DNA of 64,000 nucleotides from Riemerella anatipestifer ATCC 11845 = DSM 15868 (GCF_000252855.1 NC_017045.1:1922001-1986000); one strand, 5' to 3'; shown: positions 1-9,547, numbered from the stretch's first letter. The notes: generated by a model from the sequence alone, not told the origin. Numbers and translations are program-made.

Positions 1-101
1 AACGATTGAACCTAACCTTGAGAACTAAACTAAGGCGTCTAAATAGGAGAACGATTTGTTTTAGTAAGAGTCTTTGTATGTTTATGGCGATAATGAAAAT
101 A

Positions 102-109
102 TATTTTTG
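102..109 (+). promoter_or_regulatory. -7 promoter element for the small membrane protein gene
   Basis: TATTTTTG fits the Bacteroidota TAnnTTTG consensus and lies 16 nt before the ATG at 126. A TTTG at 73-76 is the only candidate upstream element, but its 25-nt spacing is longer than usual. Confidence 0.4.
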
Positions 110-125
110 GTATTAGCTTACTATA

Positions 126-323
126 ATGGATAGTAATTTAGTGCAAATATTAGTTAGTGTAATTATAGCGATATTATTACTCCTTTATATAAAGGATAAA
201 AAAAGATATATGAAAGGAAAAGAGTATGATCCTACAGATGAAGCAGAAATTGTTAAATCATATATGGGAATAGCTTTATGTGTTTTGTCTGTGATTATTT
301 CAGTATTTAGGCTGTTGGCATAA
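126..323 (+). CDS. small two-helix membrane protein, unknown function
   Basis: This 65-residue protein has two hydrophobic helices, at about residues 5-22 and 46-64, joined by a basic and then acidic cytoplasmic-type stretch (KDKKRYMKGKEYDP). I do not recognise the family. It begins with ATG at 126, 16 nt after a good -7 element, so it is probably a real short gene rather than chance. No neighbour suggests a role: the following 400 bases are non-coding repeats, and the next gene runs on the opposite strand. It could be a small stress-type inner-membrane protein; that is a guess from topology only. Confidence 0.5.
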   Translation: MDSNLVQILVSVIIAILLLLYIKDKKRYMKGKEYDPTDEAEIVKSYMGIALCVLSVIISVFRLLA

Positions 324-371
324 CCAATGATTAGTACTACTAAATTTTTACGATATTAAATATTTTCACAG

Positions 372-482
372 CGTCGGCCTCGCGTAAAATTTCCATCGAG
401 GAGGAAATTTTACGCGAGGCCGACGGAAAAATCACGCGAGGCTGATGGAAAAAATTTTGCTCCTCGATGGAATGAAATGGGC
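372..482. repeat. nested inverted-repeat element with 23-bp perfect arms
   Basis: Bases 372-394 are perfectly complementary to 403-425 with an 8-base loop. The right arm is followed by a second, imperfect copy of its core (ACGCGAGGC at 412-420 and 434-442). The centre TTCCATCGAGGAG (391-403) is complementary to CTCCTCGATGGAA (470-482), so two alternative folds compete. The element is far more GC-rich than its surroundings and encodes nothing convincing. It resembles an intergenic palindromic repeat or folded RNA element; the exact family is unknown to me. Confidence 0.75.
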
Positions 483-577
483 TTCGGGGAGGGGGTTTTT
501 TGTTTTTGGGGGTGTGCGTGGTGGTTGCAAGGTAGTGGTGGAGCGTGGGGCTTGGCGCTGTGGCTAGGGGTGGGGGT

Positions 578-706
578 GCGTAAGGGATAGGAGCGGTTAC
601 CCCACAGCCACAGAGGGTAGGCACCGTGCGGAAGCTGTGGCGAGGAGTAATAGCGGATAGCCCGACCCGAGCAGCGGGCTTAAGCGCTGGCGAGGGATAC
701 GCCCCT
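578..706 (+). repeat. dispersed GC-rich intergenic repeat, copy 1
   Basis: About 129 bases, starting GCGTAAGGGATAGGAGCG and ending CGAGGGATACGCCCC, are clearly homologous to the reverse complement of 18335-18460. Conserved blocks are GCGTAAG-GATAG-AGCG, TACCCCACAG-CACA, GCGAGGAGTAA-AGCGG-TA-GCCCGA and GAGATACGCCC-like ends. No open frame is shared by both copies, so this is a non-coding dispersed element. It is preceded by a G-rich tract (486-576) of six runs of four or five G. I infer a clade-specific intergenic repeat. Confidence 0.7.
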
Positions 707-724
707 GTAAATAAGATGGTTGAG

Positions 725-3700
725 CTAGCTTCTCTTTAGGACTTCTTGTATCCCCTTTAGTCCGTCCGAAAATTCGGCAAGTAATGCGGCTATTTGTGCC
801 ATTCTATCGTTCTCGCCTAGTCCTTTGAGACGCTTGTTCTTCTGGAAGGTTTCTTGTATGTGGTGCCATCTGGTGGCTTCGGTTTCGGTAAGGAGTGCCA
901 TCATTTCTTTTAGTTTGAGTAGGTTGGCTTCTGCACCTGTGGTGAGGGTTTGGGATTCGTTTTGGTAGTGTTCTAGGATAAGTGCCTGTACTTCTGCCTC
1001 GGAGAGTATGGGCTGTACTTTGGTAACTAGCTTGCTCATATCTCGGTAGGAGCCTTGTAGCTTAAATGCGGGCTCGGTTCTGTAATCGTCTTCCATAGCG
1101 GCGGATTGTATGTACTGGGAATTGACTTGCAGTACGACCTGCCTTATTTGTATGATTTTCTCCAAAACGGCTCTAAAGTCGGCTATCTCTTGTGCCGTAA
1201 AGTTGCCTTCTATGGTAGGGTCTGGCGTTTGGTTTTGTATGGCGTCGTAGAGCTGATATAGGTTTTGGTAGGCGGGTTGGGTAAGCCTAGTGAGGTAAGG
1301 GTTGGAGGTAATGGCGTTTTCGATAAGGCTAAGCTCAAATAGGTCTGTTTGTGTGCCTGATATGTCGCCTAGGTTATAGATGTCGGCACGGTTGGCCAGC
1401 ATATCTGGGATTTGGAACTTGTCGCCGCTTTCCGTATATGGGTTGCCCGCCATTACTAGGCAGAACCTTTTGGAGCGCATATCGTAGGTTTTAGAAATGC
1501 CGTTGTAGATGCCTTCTATTTTTCGTTGCCCATCTGCTAAGGAAATGAATTTTTGTAAAAACTCGGGGTTGCAGTGTTGTATGTCGTCTAGGTACAGCAT
1601 TACATTATCTGCCATTTCTAGGGCGAGGTTGAGCTTTTCTAGCTCCTGTCTAGCTCCTGCATTTTTGGCTTCGCTAGGGTCGGTAGAGGTAATTTCGTGC
1701 CCGATGGCAGGTCCGTTGATTTTCATAAACACCAAGCCCATTCGGTCCGCCACATACTCTATCAGTGTAGTTTTACCGTAGCCAGGAGGCGATACCAAGA
1801 GCAGCATTCCCATTCGGTCGGTTCTCTTTTGTTCTCCCAAAGCTCCTATTTGCTTTGCGAGGTTGGCTCCAATGAGGTTGAAGTACACCTCGTTAATGAG
1901 TTTGTTTCTCACGAAAGAGCTAAGCACCGAGGTCTTGAACGAGCTGAGCTTTAGTTCCTTTTTCTTCTTCTCTATCCATTCTTTCTTTAGCTTTTGTAGC
2001 TCGGTGAACTTAGGAATGATGTTCTGGTGGTAGTAGCTTAGCCTTTGGCTGAAGTCGTGGAAGTCTAAAATATATTCTGTATTGGTATCCAAAGACTTTA
2101 GCCCTGCAATGGCTTCGGTGTGGCTTACTTTGGAGATTTGGTTCTCGTGGAAGTTTTGGGTAATGATAAATGCAGAAGCCTCCTCTATAACCATTTGGCT
2201 TGCTTCTGTATGCTCGGCAAGGAGGAAGGTTTTTAGGGCATTTTCTACAATATCATAACACGCCGAAGGGTAGTGGTGCAAATCTTCTATTTGCTGACTG
2301 AACACGAGGTCTTTGCCTTTTTCTTTTAATCCGTTAACGAATTTCTGATAGAGTTCTGCTGCTTCTTTTGAGATTACAAAGCGGTTTCGGTCCTCTTTCT
2401 TGAGGTACACGGCAGCGTTATAGGCAGAGGTGTGGCAGAAGCCTTGGAAGTCTTTATTAAAATCGTCTATCTTTTGGGATAGGGTAGCGTTGAGGTAGGT
2501 AAACTGCTTAGAGTTGGCAAAGGTGTCCGATAGTAGGTGTACTGCCGAAAACTGTTTTTCGTAAAATACCTTTTCTTCTGGGGCAAGGAAGAACCAAAAT
2601 AGCTGTGCCAAAGCCCTCTCGGACGGGTTGTATCTAAGAAGTCCTAAGTGGTTGTTGAGCTGTTGTAGTTTGGTGAGAATAAGTAGGGCATCTTCATCGT
2701 GTACGCCTTTTACTAAGCCCTCTCCAAAGTGATTTTTGAGGAATTGCTCTATGAGCAGTCGGTTGGTTTCTTCGGACGAAATAGCGGGGTTTTTAAGGAA
2801 GATTTCCCAAGCGAGGTACTCCATCTTTTTTACCTCTGTATTTTCCGAAACAAATTCTTGATGCCATACTTCCTGATAATCTTGTATCGCCTCAAAAGCC
2901 AATGGTTCGTAGAAGCTCGTCCCAGTAATATGGTAGTAGTAGGCTCCTTGTCTTAGCACTAAGCTAAGGTCTAGTTTCTGCTGATTAACCGCAAACTGAT
3001 ACTTACCGAAGTTAATGGTATTCTCGCCATCGGTATAGATTTCCTTTTTGTCTTTAAGTTTGCGTATAGCGTCTTGTTGAGCTGTTTTTAGGTGGGTTTG
3101 TAGTTCTTCGGCTTTGTTGCTATCCTGTAAATCGTTAAGCTGGGCAACGAGCTCTCTTAGCTTGTCCACCATCAAATCGGAAGCGAAATAGCCGTTGATT
3201 TCCACTTCTGTATCAAAAGATTCGGCTTTGCTGATGATGCTCTTCAAGATTCGCTCTCCAGACTGAAATAGATTTTGTGTTCTTCTGTTTTGAGCCTCGG
3301 TAAGCTGCACCATTTTGTTCTGAAAATGGGTGTAAACTTCCTCTCTCTTATCGGCGATTATCTGTATAAACTCCTCGAAGTCTATGAATTTGGTCTCTAA
3401 TTCTTCTAGTTGTATGGAGAGTTTGGTAAGGTATTCGTCTGCCTTATCTGGGGTGTTTGCCAACTCTAGGAAGTTGATGGAGGCTTGGTCAAACAATGTA
3501 ATTTGAGCTTTGAAATCTGCGGAAAGCTCTGTTCCAGAAATTTCTCTTTTCTTGTTGTTAAGTTCTATTCTCTGCTGGTTGATTTGCGAGAAAATCACCG
3601 AAATTTTTTCTATGATTTGGGTAGAATGGGAGGCATCGTCTATCTTTAAATTGTTAACGATGTTTACCAATAGTTCTAGCTGTAGTGCGAGTTCGTCTAG

Positions 3701-5536
3701 GCTTTGCTCTATATTCTTAGCCTCCACCGATTTGGATAACTGCTGCGTTTCGCTAATAAGTGCATTTATCTTGTCCTCGTAAACCACCAAAGCATCGTCT
3801 TGTAACAAAAACTGAACGCATTGTGCTGCGAGTTCGTCAGCCCTTTCATTAAGCTGTTGCTCCCACGCTTCTATTTTGGGCAGGTCGGAATATTGTAGTT
3901 CTTTGGCACTTATCATTTCGCCCCTTAGGGTTCTTATTTCCGACAGGGTTTCTATAAACTGGTGCAGAGCGGTATAGTTTACCAGCGAGGTCTGCGAAAG
4001 CAGTTGCTTAAACTTTTCTTCTAAAGTATCTAATGCGGCTTGTGTGTTTTTTCGGATTTCTACCACCTTTTCATACTCGTTAATGGCGGCGTGAGCTATC
4101 TTTCGGATTTCTGATATAGGTTCCGATAGATGCTTTACACTTTCTTTATCCAAAAAATAGTAGTTGTCTAGGATGGAAGTGGCTCTTTTTACAATATCGG
4201 TATATAGCCCTGCGTAAGAGTCTTTTTTGTTGAGTAGCACTATAAGCTCTTGGCAGTCTGCCATAGCCTTTACGAGATCTTTGTTGCTAATCTTAAAAAG
4301 CTCGTTTTCTCTAAGAGTTTCACTAATGACAAGTTCTTTGGTAAAAGGCGTTTGCCATAGCTGTACTAGATGGTTTTTGCTTTCTTCGGTATTTTTAAGG
4401 TAGGCTAGGATACCGTTGTCAAAAAGGCTGAAACCATTACAATAGATAGGCGTATCTATGGTCTGATTGATGATGTTATAAGGGATAAGAGCGTAATCAT
4501 TAGAAGTTTCGTCATAAAAAGCGAAGAGGAAGTTTTCTCCGTTGCTGGCAGTTATCTTTCTGTCAAAGAAAATATTTTTCTCTTCGGTTTCTATCACCTT
4601 TATTTCGCCTGTTTGGAGGGCAAATCCGTTGGAGTAAATAACGCCTTGGTTCTCGGGAAGAAGTATAGCCGAATGTTTGAGGCTATCTACACGCTTTACC
4701 TTTTTCTCTTTATGGTTGTATATAAAGTAGCGTTCGTCTTCTTGGTAAGGTTTTATTTTGAATAATACGAGGTTGTCATAATCAAAAAAGTGTACTTCGG
4801 CATCGTCTAGCGTTTGGTCTTTATGAGCTACGGGTTCGCTGTAAATTCCTTTGCCTGTTTGGGTATTATCTTCCACTTTAATGGTAATATCTCCGCCCAT
4901 GGCTTCCACAAAAACCTTGTCTGCCAGAGAAATGTGCGGGTGCCTACCTGTACGGTGCATATCTCTAGTGGCTTTAACCCACTGGAACTCGTGCTGTGGA
5001 GGATACTTTACCTCCGAAGCACTTCTAGAATCTATAAAGTGCAGTTCGTTGTCCTTTACTAGCCATTTAAAAGCCTTAATATCCGAAGCATTTGCAGAGA
5101 GCTGAAATACGAAGTAAAGATAATTTTGGGTATAATAGAACCTAACGAATTGGGTATTTCTATAATATTTGTAAAGATTTTTGAACTCTTGTACAAAATT
5201 GGCATCATCTAGAAAAGTGATGGGTTGTGGCTCAAAACGATTTTCTTGAAAGGCATAAAGGGCAAATACATCAGTAACTTCCACTTCTGTTTTCAGACCT
5301 AAGTGGGTATTATAACCTACGATGCACAGATGGTTAACGGCAAATAGGTCTTTTATCTTACACGACTGCTCTGTAGAAATTCGTTCGTTGGCAATCAGTG
5401 AGAAGTCTATTCCTCCAAATACTTTCTTTCGGCCTTCATTAAGGGCAGCGAGTTTATGAGAAAGATGGTTTTTCTGTTCGTTAAGTCGGTTCTGAATAAT
5501 CTCGTAAGTACCTGATTGTAGATTGTCCTTTGACAT
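725..5536 (-). CDS. large coiled-coil AAA ATPase (DUF3686 / 'DNA repair ATPase' type)
   Basis: This 1603-residue protein has an N-terminal globular region of about 430 residues that resembles DUF3686, a long helical coiled-coil region (about 440-880), a middle region, and a C-terminal AAA domain. Walker A is PPGYGKTT near residue 1250 and Walker B is LYLDDIQ near residue 1313. Homologues are often annotated as DNA repair ATPases, but that name has little support. Here the gene is last in a row with YjfI-like, PspA, YqiJ-like and flotillin-like genes, which points instead to membrane-stress remodelling, perhaps as the ATPase acting on PspA or flotillin assemblies (inference). A hairpin at 5597-5621 separates it from the flotillin gene, so its level may be set by read-through. 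Confidence 0.8.
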   Translation of the reverse strand: MSKDNLQSGTYEIIQNRLNEQKNHLSHKLAALNEGRKKVFGGIDFSLIANERISTEQSCKIKDLFAVNHLCIVGYNTHLGLKTEVEVTDVFALYAFQENRFEPQPITFLDDANFVQEFKNLYKYYRNTQFVRFYYTQNYLYFVFQLSANASDIKAFKWLVKDNELHFIDSRSASEVKYPPQHEFQWVKATRDMHRTGRHPHISLADKVFVEAMGGDITIKVEDNTQTGKGIYSEPVAHKDQTLDDAEVHFFDYDNLVLFKIKPYQEDERYFIYNHKEKKVKRVDSLKHSAILLPENQGVIYSNGFALQTGEIKVIETEEKNIFFDRKITASNGENFLFAFYDETSNDYALIPYNIINQTIDTPIYCNGFSLFDNGILAYLKNTEESKNHLVQLWQTPFTKELVISETLRENELFKISNKDLVKAMADCQELIVLLNKKDSYAGLYTDIVKRATSILDNYYFLDKESVKHLSEPISEIRKIAHAAINEYEKVVEIRKNTQAALDTLEEKFKQLLSQTSLVNYTALHQFIETLSEIRTLRGEMISAKELQYSDLPKIEAWEQQLNERADELAAQCVQFLLQDDALVVYEDKINALISETQQLSKSVEAKNIEQSLDELALQLELLVNIVNNLKIDDASHSTQIIEKISVIFSQINQQRIELNNKKREISGTELSADFKAQITLFDQASINFLELANTPDKADEYLTKLSIQLEELETKFIDFEEFIQIIADKREEVYTHFQNKMVQLTEAQNRRTQNLFQSGERILKSIISKAESFDTEVEINGYFASDLMVDKLRELVAQLNDLQDSNKAEELQTHLKTAQQDAIRKLKDKKEIYTDGENTINFGKYQFAVNQQKLDLSLVLRQGAYYYHITGTSFYEPLAFEAIQDYQEVWHQEFVSENTEVKKMEYLAWEIFLKNPAISSEETNRLLIEQFLKNHFGEGLVKGVHDEDALLILTKLQQLNNHLGLLRYNPSERALAQLFWFFLAPEEKVFYEKQFSAVHLLSDTFANSKQFTYLNATLSQKIDDFNKDFQGFCHTSAYNAAVYLKKEDRNRFVISKEAAELYQKFVNGLKEKGKDLVFSQQIEDLHHYPSACYDIVENALKTFLLAEHTEASQMVIEEASAFIITQNFHENQISKVSHTEAIAGLKSLDTNTEYILDFHDFSQRLSYYHQNIIPKFTELQKLKKEWIEKKKKELKLSSFKTSVLSSFVRNKLINEVYFNLIGANLAKQIGALGEQKRTDRMGMLLLVSPPGYGKTTLIEYVADRMGLVFMKINGPAIGHEITSTDPSEAKNAGARQELEKLNLALEMADNVMLYLDDIQHCNPEFLQKFISLADGQRKIEGIYNGISKTYDMRSKRFCLVMAGNPYTESGDKFQIPDMLANRADIYNLGDISGTQTDLFELSLIENAITSNPYLTRLTQPAYQNLYQLYDAIQNQTPDPTIEGNFTAQEIADFRAVLEKIIQIRQVVLQVNSQYIQSAAMEDDYRTEPAFKLQGSYRDMSKLVTKVQPILSEAEVQALILEHYQNESQTLTTGAEANLLKLKEMMALLTETEATRWHHIQETFQKNKRLKGLGENDRMAQIAALLAEFSDGLKGIQEVLKRS

Positions 5537-5596
5537 TTTTTGAGCTACGATTTATGGTTGATAATAATGTTAGAATCTGAAATAAAGGGATAAAAG

Positions 5597-5621
5597 TCCG
5601 CCCACATTTTAAGTGAGCGGA
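5597..5621 (-). terminator. hairpin between flotillin and ATPase genes, possible partial terminator
   Basis: TCCGCCCAC (5597-5605) pairs with GTGAGCGGA (5613-5621), including one G-U pair, around a 7-base loop. On the minus strand it is followed by CTTTTATCC, a weak T-tract. No strong promoter lies between it and the ATPase gene, so it is probably an attenuating or processing site inside the operon. Confidence 0.5.
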
Positions 5622-5631
5622 GTTTTCTTTT

Positions 5632-7644
5632 CTATCTGATAGGTTTATCTTGGATACCTAAGTGTTTGGCTACATCTAAAGCTCTAGCGAGAAGACCTTG
5701 CTCTTGTGGTTCTGCAACCCCTTTGAGTTTGAAGATGAGAGAAGCAATGCTTAGGTTTTTAATATCTTCTGAAGAAATTTTATACTTTTCTACCATCTGC
5801 ATTACCTTTCCTATCAGATTATTTTCGCTATCAGAATCTAGTAGAGATTCTTTTAAAATCTGTGCATTTTCGCTGTGTTGGATAAGTTTATCTATTCCTT
5901 TACCAGCCGAAATTTGTCTTACAACATTATCAAAGAAAGAGTGGTCGCCTCCTACAATGTCTATTTTCGCTGTTTTAAAGGCTTCTCCTAGCACCTGTGC
6001 TTGAGCTTGGGCTATCTCTTTCTGAATGTTTATTTCAGCTAATTCTACCTCTTTCTCCTTAGCTAATTTCAATCTGAACTCTTCGTGTTCTTTTCCAGCA
6101 TCGTTGAGTTTTTTCATAGCTTCAGCTTTTTCAGTAATACCTGCGGCTTCGGCTAGTGCTTTTTCTTTGATTACATCAGCTTCGGCTAGACCTTCTATCT
6201 TCTTAGCTTGAGCTTTTTTCTCTATGATGTTGGCATCTACAATACCTTGTCTTTCTGATGCTTCCGCTTTTGCGTGCATTACTTGAGCTTCGGATAATCC
6301 TATAGTAGCCTCCTCTTTTGCAAGAGCATCTGCAATTATTTTTCTTGCTTCGGCTTCTTTTTCGGCGGCATCTCTTTTGGCTTGTGCTTCAATTACATAT
6401 TTTTGAGCGTCTTTTTCGGCAGCGAGTTTTCTTGCTTCTGCTGCTTTTGTTTCTGCGATGAGTCTTTCTTCTGCTTCTCTTGCCGCTATAATGAGTTGTA
6501 CTTGTTTGTCTCTTTCTGCGGATTTAAGTGCTTCTACATCATAGATGTTTTGTTGTTCTTCTACTACTGTTTTTTCTTTGGCTAGTCTTTCTCGGATAAC
6601 ATCTTGAATGTTTTTCTTCTCTAGTTCTACTGCCTTATCTTTTTCTATGTCAGCTAAAGCTACAATTCTTTCTCTTTCTGTAGCTTCTAGCATTTTATCC
6701 TTCTGTACTCTTTCGGTTTCTACTAAGTCGGCTCTTTCCTTGTTTTTAGCAGCGATTACCACTTGTCTTTGTTTGTTTTCTTCCGCAATTTGTAGTGCTT
6801 CTTCTGTTGCAATTCGTACAGATTCGTATTTTAACCTTTCCTCTTCAGCTACTTTTAGTATTTCCGCGTTTTCTCTCGCCTTGATGTTTTCAACCTCCCT
6901 TTTTTGTGTTTCTTCTTTTTCGGCTAATTGTTTTTCTAACTCTAAGATAGCCTCTCTAGCTTCTACATCTTGTTTTTTTATGGTTTTTTCTTCTTCTCTT
7001 CTTACAAGGTTAGCCTTTATATTCTGAGAAGCTGTGAGTTCTGTAATTTTTTTAATACCTTCGGAATCTAAGATGTTATCTTTGTTAAGATATTCAAGTT
7101 TGGTTTGTTCTAAATAGTCTATGGCACAATCGTCTAGTACATAGCCATTAAGGTCGGTTCCGATGATGTTTAATATTTCTTGTCTAAACTCACTTCTGGC
7201 TTCGTAAAGTTCGATGAAATCAAATTTTTTACCAACAGTTTTTAGAGCTTCCGAAAATTTTGCTTCAAAAAGTTCTCTAAGGGTAGATATGTCGGAGGCT
7301 CTTTGGCAACCAATGGTCTGTCCTACATTGATGATGTCATCTACGGATTTATTTACTCTTACAAAGAAGGCTACTTGAATATCGGCACGCATATTATCCT
7401 TGCAAATCAATCCGTCTTTTCCTTCTCTAGAGATTTCTAATTTTTTAACAGAAATATCCATTTGCTCTAATCTATGGATAATTGGGATTACCACTCCTGC
7501 ATTAAAGAACACTTTGGCACCTCCGTATCCTGTTCTGAGTAATACTACGCCCTGTACTGTTTTTTTGTACATGGATAAAATCCAAAAGATAAGCCCTAAA
7601 GCTGCGATGGCAATTACAGCAACGCTAATGTAGAATGTTGTCAT
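5632..7644 (-). CDS. flotillin/SPFH-domain membrane scaffold, YqiK-like
   Basis: This 670-residue protein has one N-terminal membrane helix (about residues 4-26), then an SPFH/band-7 domain to about residue 200. A very long charged coiled coil follows, rich in Ala-Glu-Lys repeats (about 200-540), of the kind that drives flotillin oligomerisation, and then a C-terminal domain. It is longer than E. coli YqiK (about 550) because of the coiled coil. The next upstream gene is a YqiJ-like OB-fold membrane protein, matching the conserved NfeD/YqiJ-flotillin pair. It should form inner-membrane scaffolds and interact with PspA-type stress proteins. The ATG start immediately precedes the membrane helix. 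Confidence 0.88.
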   Translation of the reverse strand: MTTFYISVAVIAIAALGLIFWILSMYKKTVQGVVLLRTGYGGAKVFFNAGVVIPIIHRLEQMDISVKKLEISREGKDGLICKDNMRADIQVAFFVRVNKSVDDIINVGQTIGCQRASDISTLRELFEAKFSEALKTVGKKFDFIELYEARSEFRQEILNIIGTDLNGYVLDDCAIDYLEQTKLEYLNKDNILDSEGIKKITELTASQNIKANLVRREEEKTIKKQDVEAREAILELEKQLAEKEETQKREVENIKARENAEILKVAEEERLKYESVRIATEEALQIAEENKQRQVVIAAKNKERADLVETERVQKDKMLEATERERIVALADIEKDKAVELEKKNIQDVIRERLAKEKTVVEEQQNIYDVEALKSAERDKQVQLIIAAREAEERLIAETKAAEARKLAAEKDAQKYVIEAQAKRDAAEKEAEARKIIADALAKEEATIGLSEAQVMHAKAEASERQGIVDANIIEKKAQAKKIEGLAEADVIKEKALAEAAGITEKAEAMKKLNDAGKEHEEFRLKLAKEKEVELAEINIQKEIAQAQAQVLGEAFKTAKIDIVGGDHSFFDNVVRQISAGKGIDKLIQHSENAQILKESLLDSDSENNLIGKVMQMVEKYKISSEDIKNLSIASLIFKLKGVAEPQEQGLLARALDVAKHLGIQDKPIR

Positions 7645-7695
7645 ATTAGTTTAATTTATTTTTTAATGATAGTTTGTTTTTCATGATTTTGGTTA

Positions 7696-8349
7696 TTAAA
7701 GCTCATAGTATTTCTCTACGAAATAATATTTTTTATCAAGATGTTCATCTATGATGATGACTATGTCGTTTTCTTTTAAAGGTATTCCGTCTTTGCTTTT
7801 TACTAATAGCTTAATTGGGTCTTGGTTGATAACTAGTTCTATCATACCTATTTTATCTTGTTCTATACTAGATTTTAGTGTGCCTACTCTCCCTAAATAG
7901 TCGTATGCTATTTCTCCTTTATGATTAATTTCTTTAAATATTGGTTTTAAAGGCATAGACATATATTTACTGATAAACAAACTTATAAAAAAAGCAGGAA
8001 ATATCGTTATAAAATATGCCCATTGTGGTAATGGAATAAAGTAACTGATATTAACATTGATAAGCCAAGTAAAAAGCAATACTAGGGTTAAAAAGAAGGT
8101 GATAGGAACAATATCTAAGTTTAAAAACTTTAGAAACTGAATAAATGCAGAGGGTTCATGAGGTACTTCTAGCGTTCCGTCTGGATTTTTAACAGCTATA
8201 CTATCAGATTCTAAATCTAGGTCTAAATCAAAGTCTCCTAAGCCAGAAAATATAGTGAGTAGCCAATACAATACGCTTAAAATGAGTAATATGCTTAGTA
8301 CAGTATTGGCTGGATTGAAAGATACTTCTATAAGCTCTCGGATAGTCAT
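7696..8349 (-). CDS. YqiJ/NfeD-like membrane protein with C-terminal OB fold
   Basis: This 217-residue protein has three predicted membrane helices (about 14-36, 78-98 and 105-130) and a C-terminal beta-rich segment (about 140-217) like the OB fold of YqiJ/NfeD proteins. This family is the usual partner of SPFH/flotillin proteins, and here it lies directly upstream of one on the same strand. It follows pspA with a gap of only 6 bases, so translation is probably coupled. Likely role: membrane anchor and partner of the flotillin scaffold. An acidic loop (FDLDLDLESD) after helix 1 is the only unusual feature. Confidence 0.8.
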   Translation of the reverse strand: MTIRELIEVSFNPANTVLSILLILSVLYWLLTIFSGLGDFDLDLDLESDSIAVKNPDGTLEVPHEPSAFIQFLKFLNLDIVPITFFLTLVLLFTWLINVNISYFIPLPQWAYFITIFPAFFISLFISKYMSMPLKPIFKEINHKGEIAYDYLGRVGTLKSSIEQDKIGMIELVINQDPIKLLVKSKDGIPLKENDIVIIIDEHLDKKYYFVEKYYEL

Positions 8350-8355
8350 TGTGGA

Positions 8356-9057
8356 TTAAGAATTTTTAAGTTGTTCTTTCAGTGCTGCTAATGCTGTTTC
8401 TGCTTTTGTATTAGAGGTGTCCGCTGCTTGATTGATTTCCTCATCTATACTTTTGCTAGCATTGGCTATTTCTCCATAAGCATCTGCAACTGCTTCTTGC
8501 TGAAGTACTTTTTCTTTCATTTTTTCTAACATACTGATGGTGCTATCGTTTGAAAGTTGAGACATCTTTTGGTTAATGTCTTTAGTTGCTTGGCTTACCT
8601 GTACTCTTGCTTTTAAAGTTTTTAGTTCGCTTTCCCATTTGGCAATGTTGGATTTAAGCGTGTTGATGTTTGTTTGCATTTTCTCAACATCACTTTCTAA
8701 TTTTTTACGGTCGGCTTCTGCGATTTTAGAATCGGCTAAAGAAAGTTCCTTCTTTTTAAGAGCTTCCTTAGCTAATCTATCCGCCTCTTCGGTTGGCATT
8801 TCTTCTTTCATTCCCTTTTGAACAAGAATAATGGCTTTACTTTGATATTCTTCCGCTTGGTTTTCTAAGGCTGTTTGTTCGTTTTTTCTTCTTATTGCTA
8901 AGGCTTTCACTTGAGCTAGAGCATCTATGCTTTTGCTTAGCTGGTCTTTCATTTCTCTAATGCCCTGTTCGGTCATTTTAATAGGATCTTCTAATTTATC
9001 TATTGCAGCGTGAGTTTCTGCATTGCCTATTCTGAAAAGTCTTTTAAGTATGTTCAT
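8356..9057 (-). CDS. pspA: PspA/IM30 family membrane-stress protein
   Basis: This 233-residue all-helical coiled-coil protein has the PspA/IM30 pattern: an N-terminal amphipathic helix (MNILKRLFRIGNAE), the family segment around LEDPIKMTEQGIREM, then long helices with heptads to the C terminus. The family binds and shields damaged inner membrane as ESCRT-III-like rods or rings. Context fits: the upstream YjfI/DUF2170 gene and the downstream YqiJ-YqiK pair are known genomic companions of PspA paralogues such as E. coli YjfJ. Control probably lies in the shared XRE/YjfI promoter. A sigma54 PspF system is not visible. Confidence 0.88.
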   Translation of the reverse strand: MNILKRLFRIGNAETHAAIDKLEDPIKMTEQGIREMKDQLSKSIDALAQVKALAIRRKNEQTALENQAEEYQSKAIILVQKGMKEEMPTEEADRLAKEALKKKELSLADSKIAEADRKKLESDVEKMQTNINTLKSNIAKWESELKTLKARVQVSQATKDINQKMSQLSNDSTISMLEKMKEKVLQQEAVADAYGEIANASKSIDEEINQAADTSNTKAETALAALKEQLKNS

Positions 9058-9133
9058 TTTTTATTTTTTTAATTAGGTTAATAATAATTCTAAGATAAAG
9101 TAAATTAAGGTAACGAGTAAGTATGCCATAGTG

Positions 9134-9535
9134 CTAATCTTTACTATATTCTATCATTTCCGATGAATACTCACTTAATAATAAACTTAGTGAATTTATG
9201 GTTGACATAAGCTCGTTTTGGTCCAAATTCTCTGTTTGTAAAGTGTTGCGAAAAATTACCTTTTCTCCTGTTTCATCTAGTACAAAAGCTCCGTGAACAA
9301 TATCTCTATTCTTAATTAGAAGTTCCTTAAATATATTTTGCTTATTATTTTTGCAATAAAATAGAAACTGTTCTACGATGAGGATTTGTGGAGCAATGGC
9401 TATCATCATATTTTTAATGCCATCTGTTTCTTTTTCAATGATGAATACTTTATTGTCTGCACTCTCGTATATGAGCTGAAACTCCCATTCTAATAACCAT
9501 TCTCTAATGGTTTGAAATAAATTAAGCTGTTTCAT
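9134..9535 (-). CDS. YjfI-like (DUF2170) small protein, first gene of the psp operon
   Basis: This 133-residue protein starts at ATG 9535; an in-frame TTG at 9565 lies inside the promoter repeat and is not a likely start. The pattern resembles the DUF2170/YjfI family: a central beta strand with IAPQILIVEQFLFY, a following helix, a loop like those before PLSSIG in YjfI, and a C-terminal helix ending SEMIEY. In enterobacteria yjfI is directly upstream of the PspA paralogue yjfJ, the same order as here. The fold is thought to resemble secretion chaperones, so it may bind PspA; this is inference. Similarity is by eye only. Confidence 0.6.
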   Translation of the reverse strand: MKQLNLFQTIREWLLEWEFQLIYESADNKVFIIEKETDGIKNMMIAIAPQILIVEQFLFYCKNNKQNIFKELLIKNRDIVHGAFVLDETGEKVIFRNTLQTENLDQNELMSTINSLSLLLSEYSSEMIEYSKD

Positions 9536-9547
9536 AGTTAATAATTT

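Noticed and set aside
340-624. Minus-strand frame of 94 codons
   Set aside because: It runs through the palindrome and G-rich tract, its Pro/Thr/His-rich product mirrors the base composition, and it has no promoter.
6608-7027. 139-codon plus-strand frame
   Set aside because: Shadow of the repetitive coiled-coil region of the flotillin gene on the other strand.
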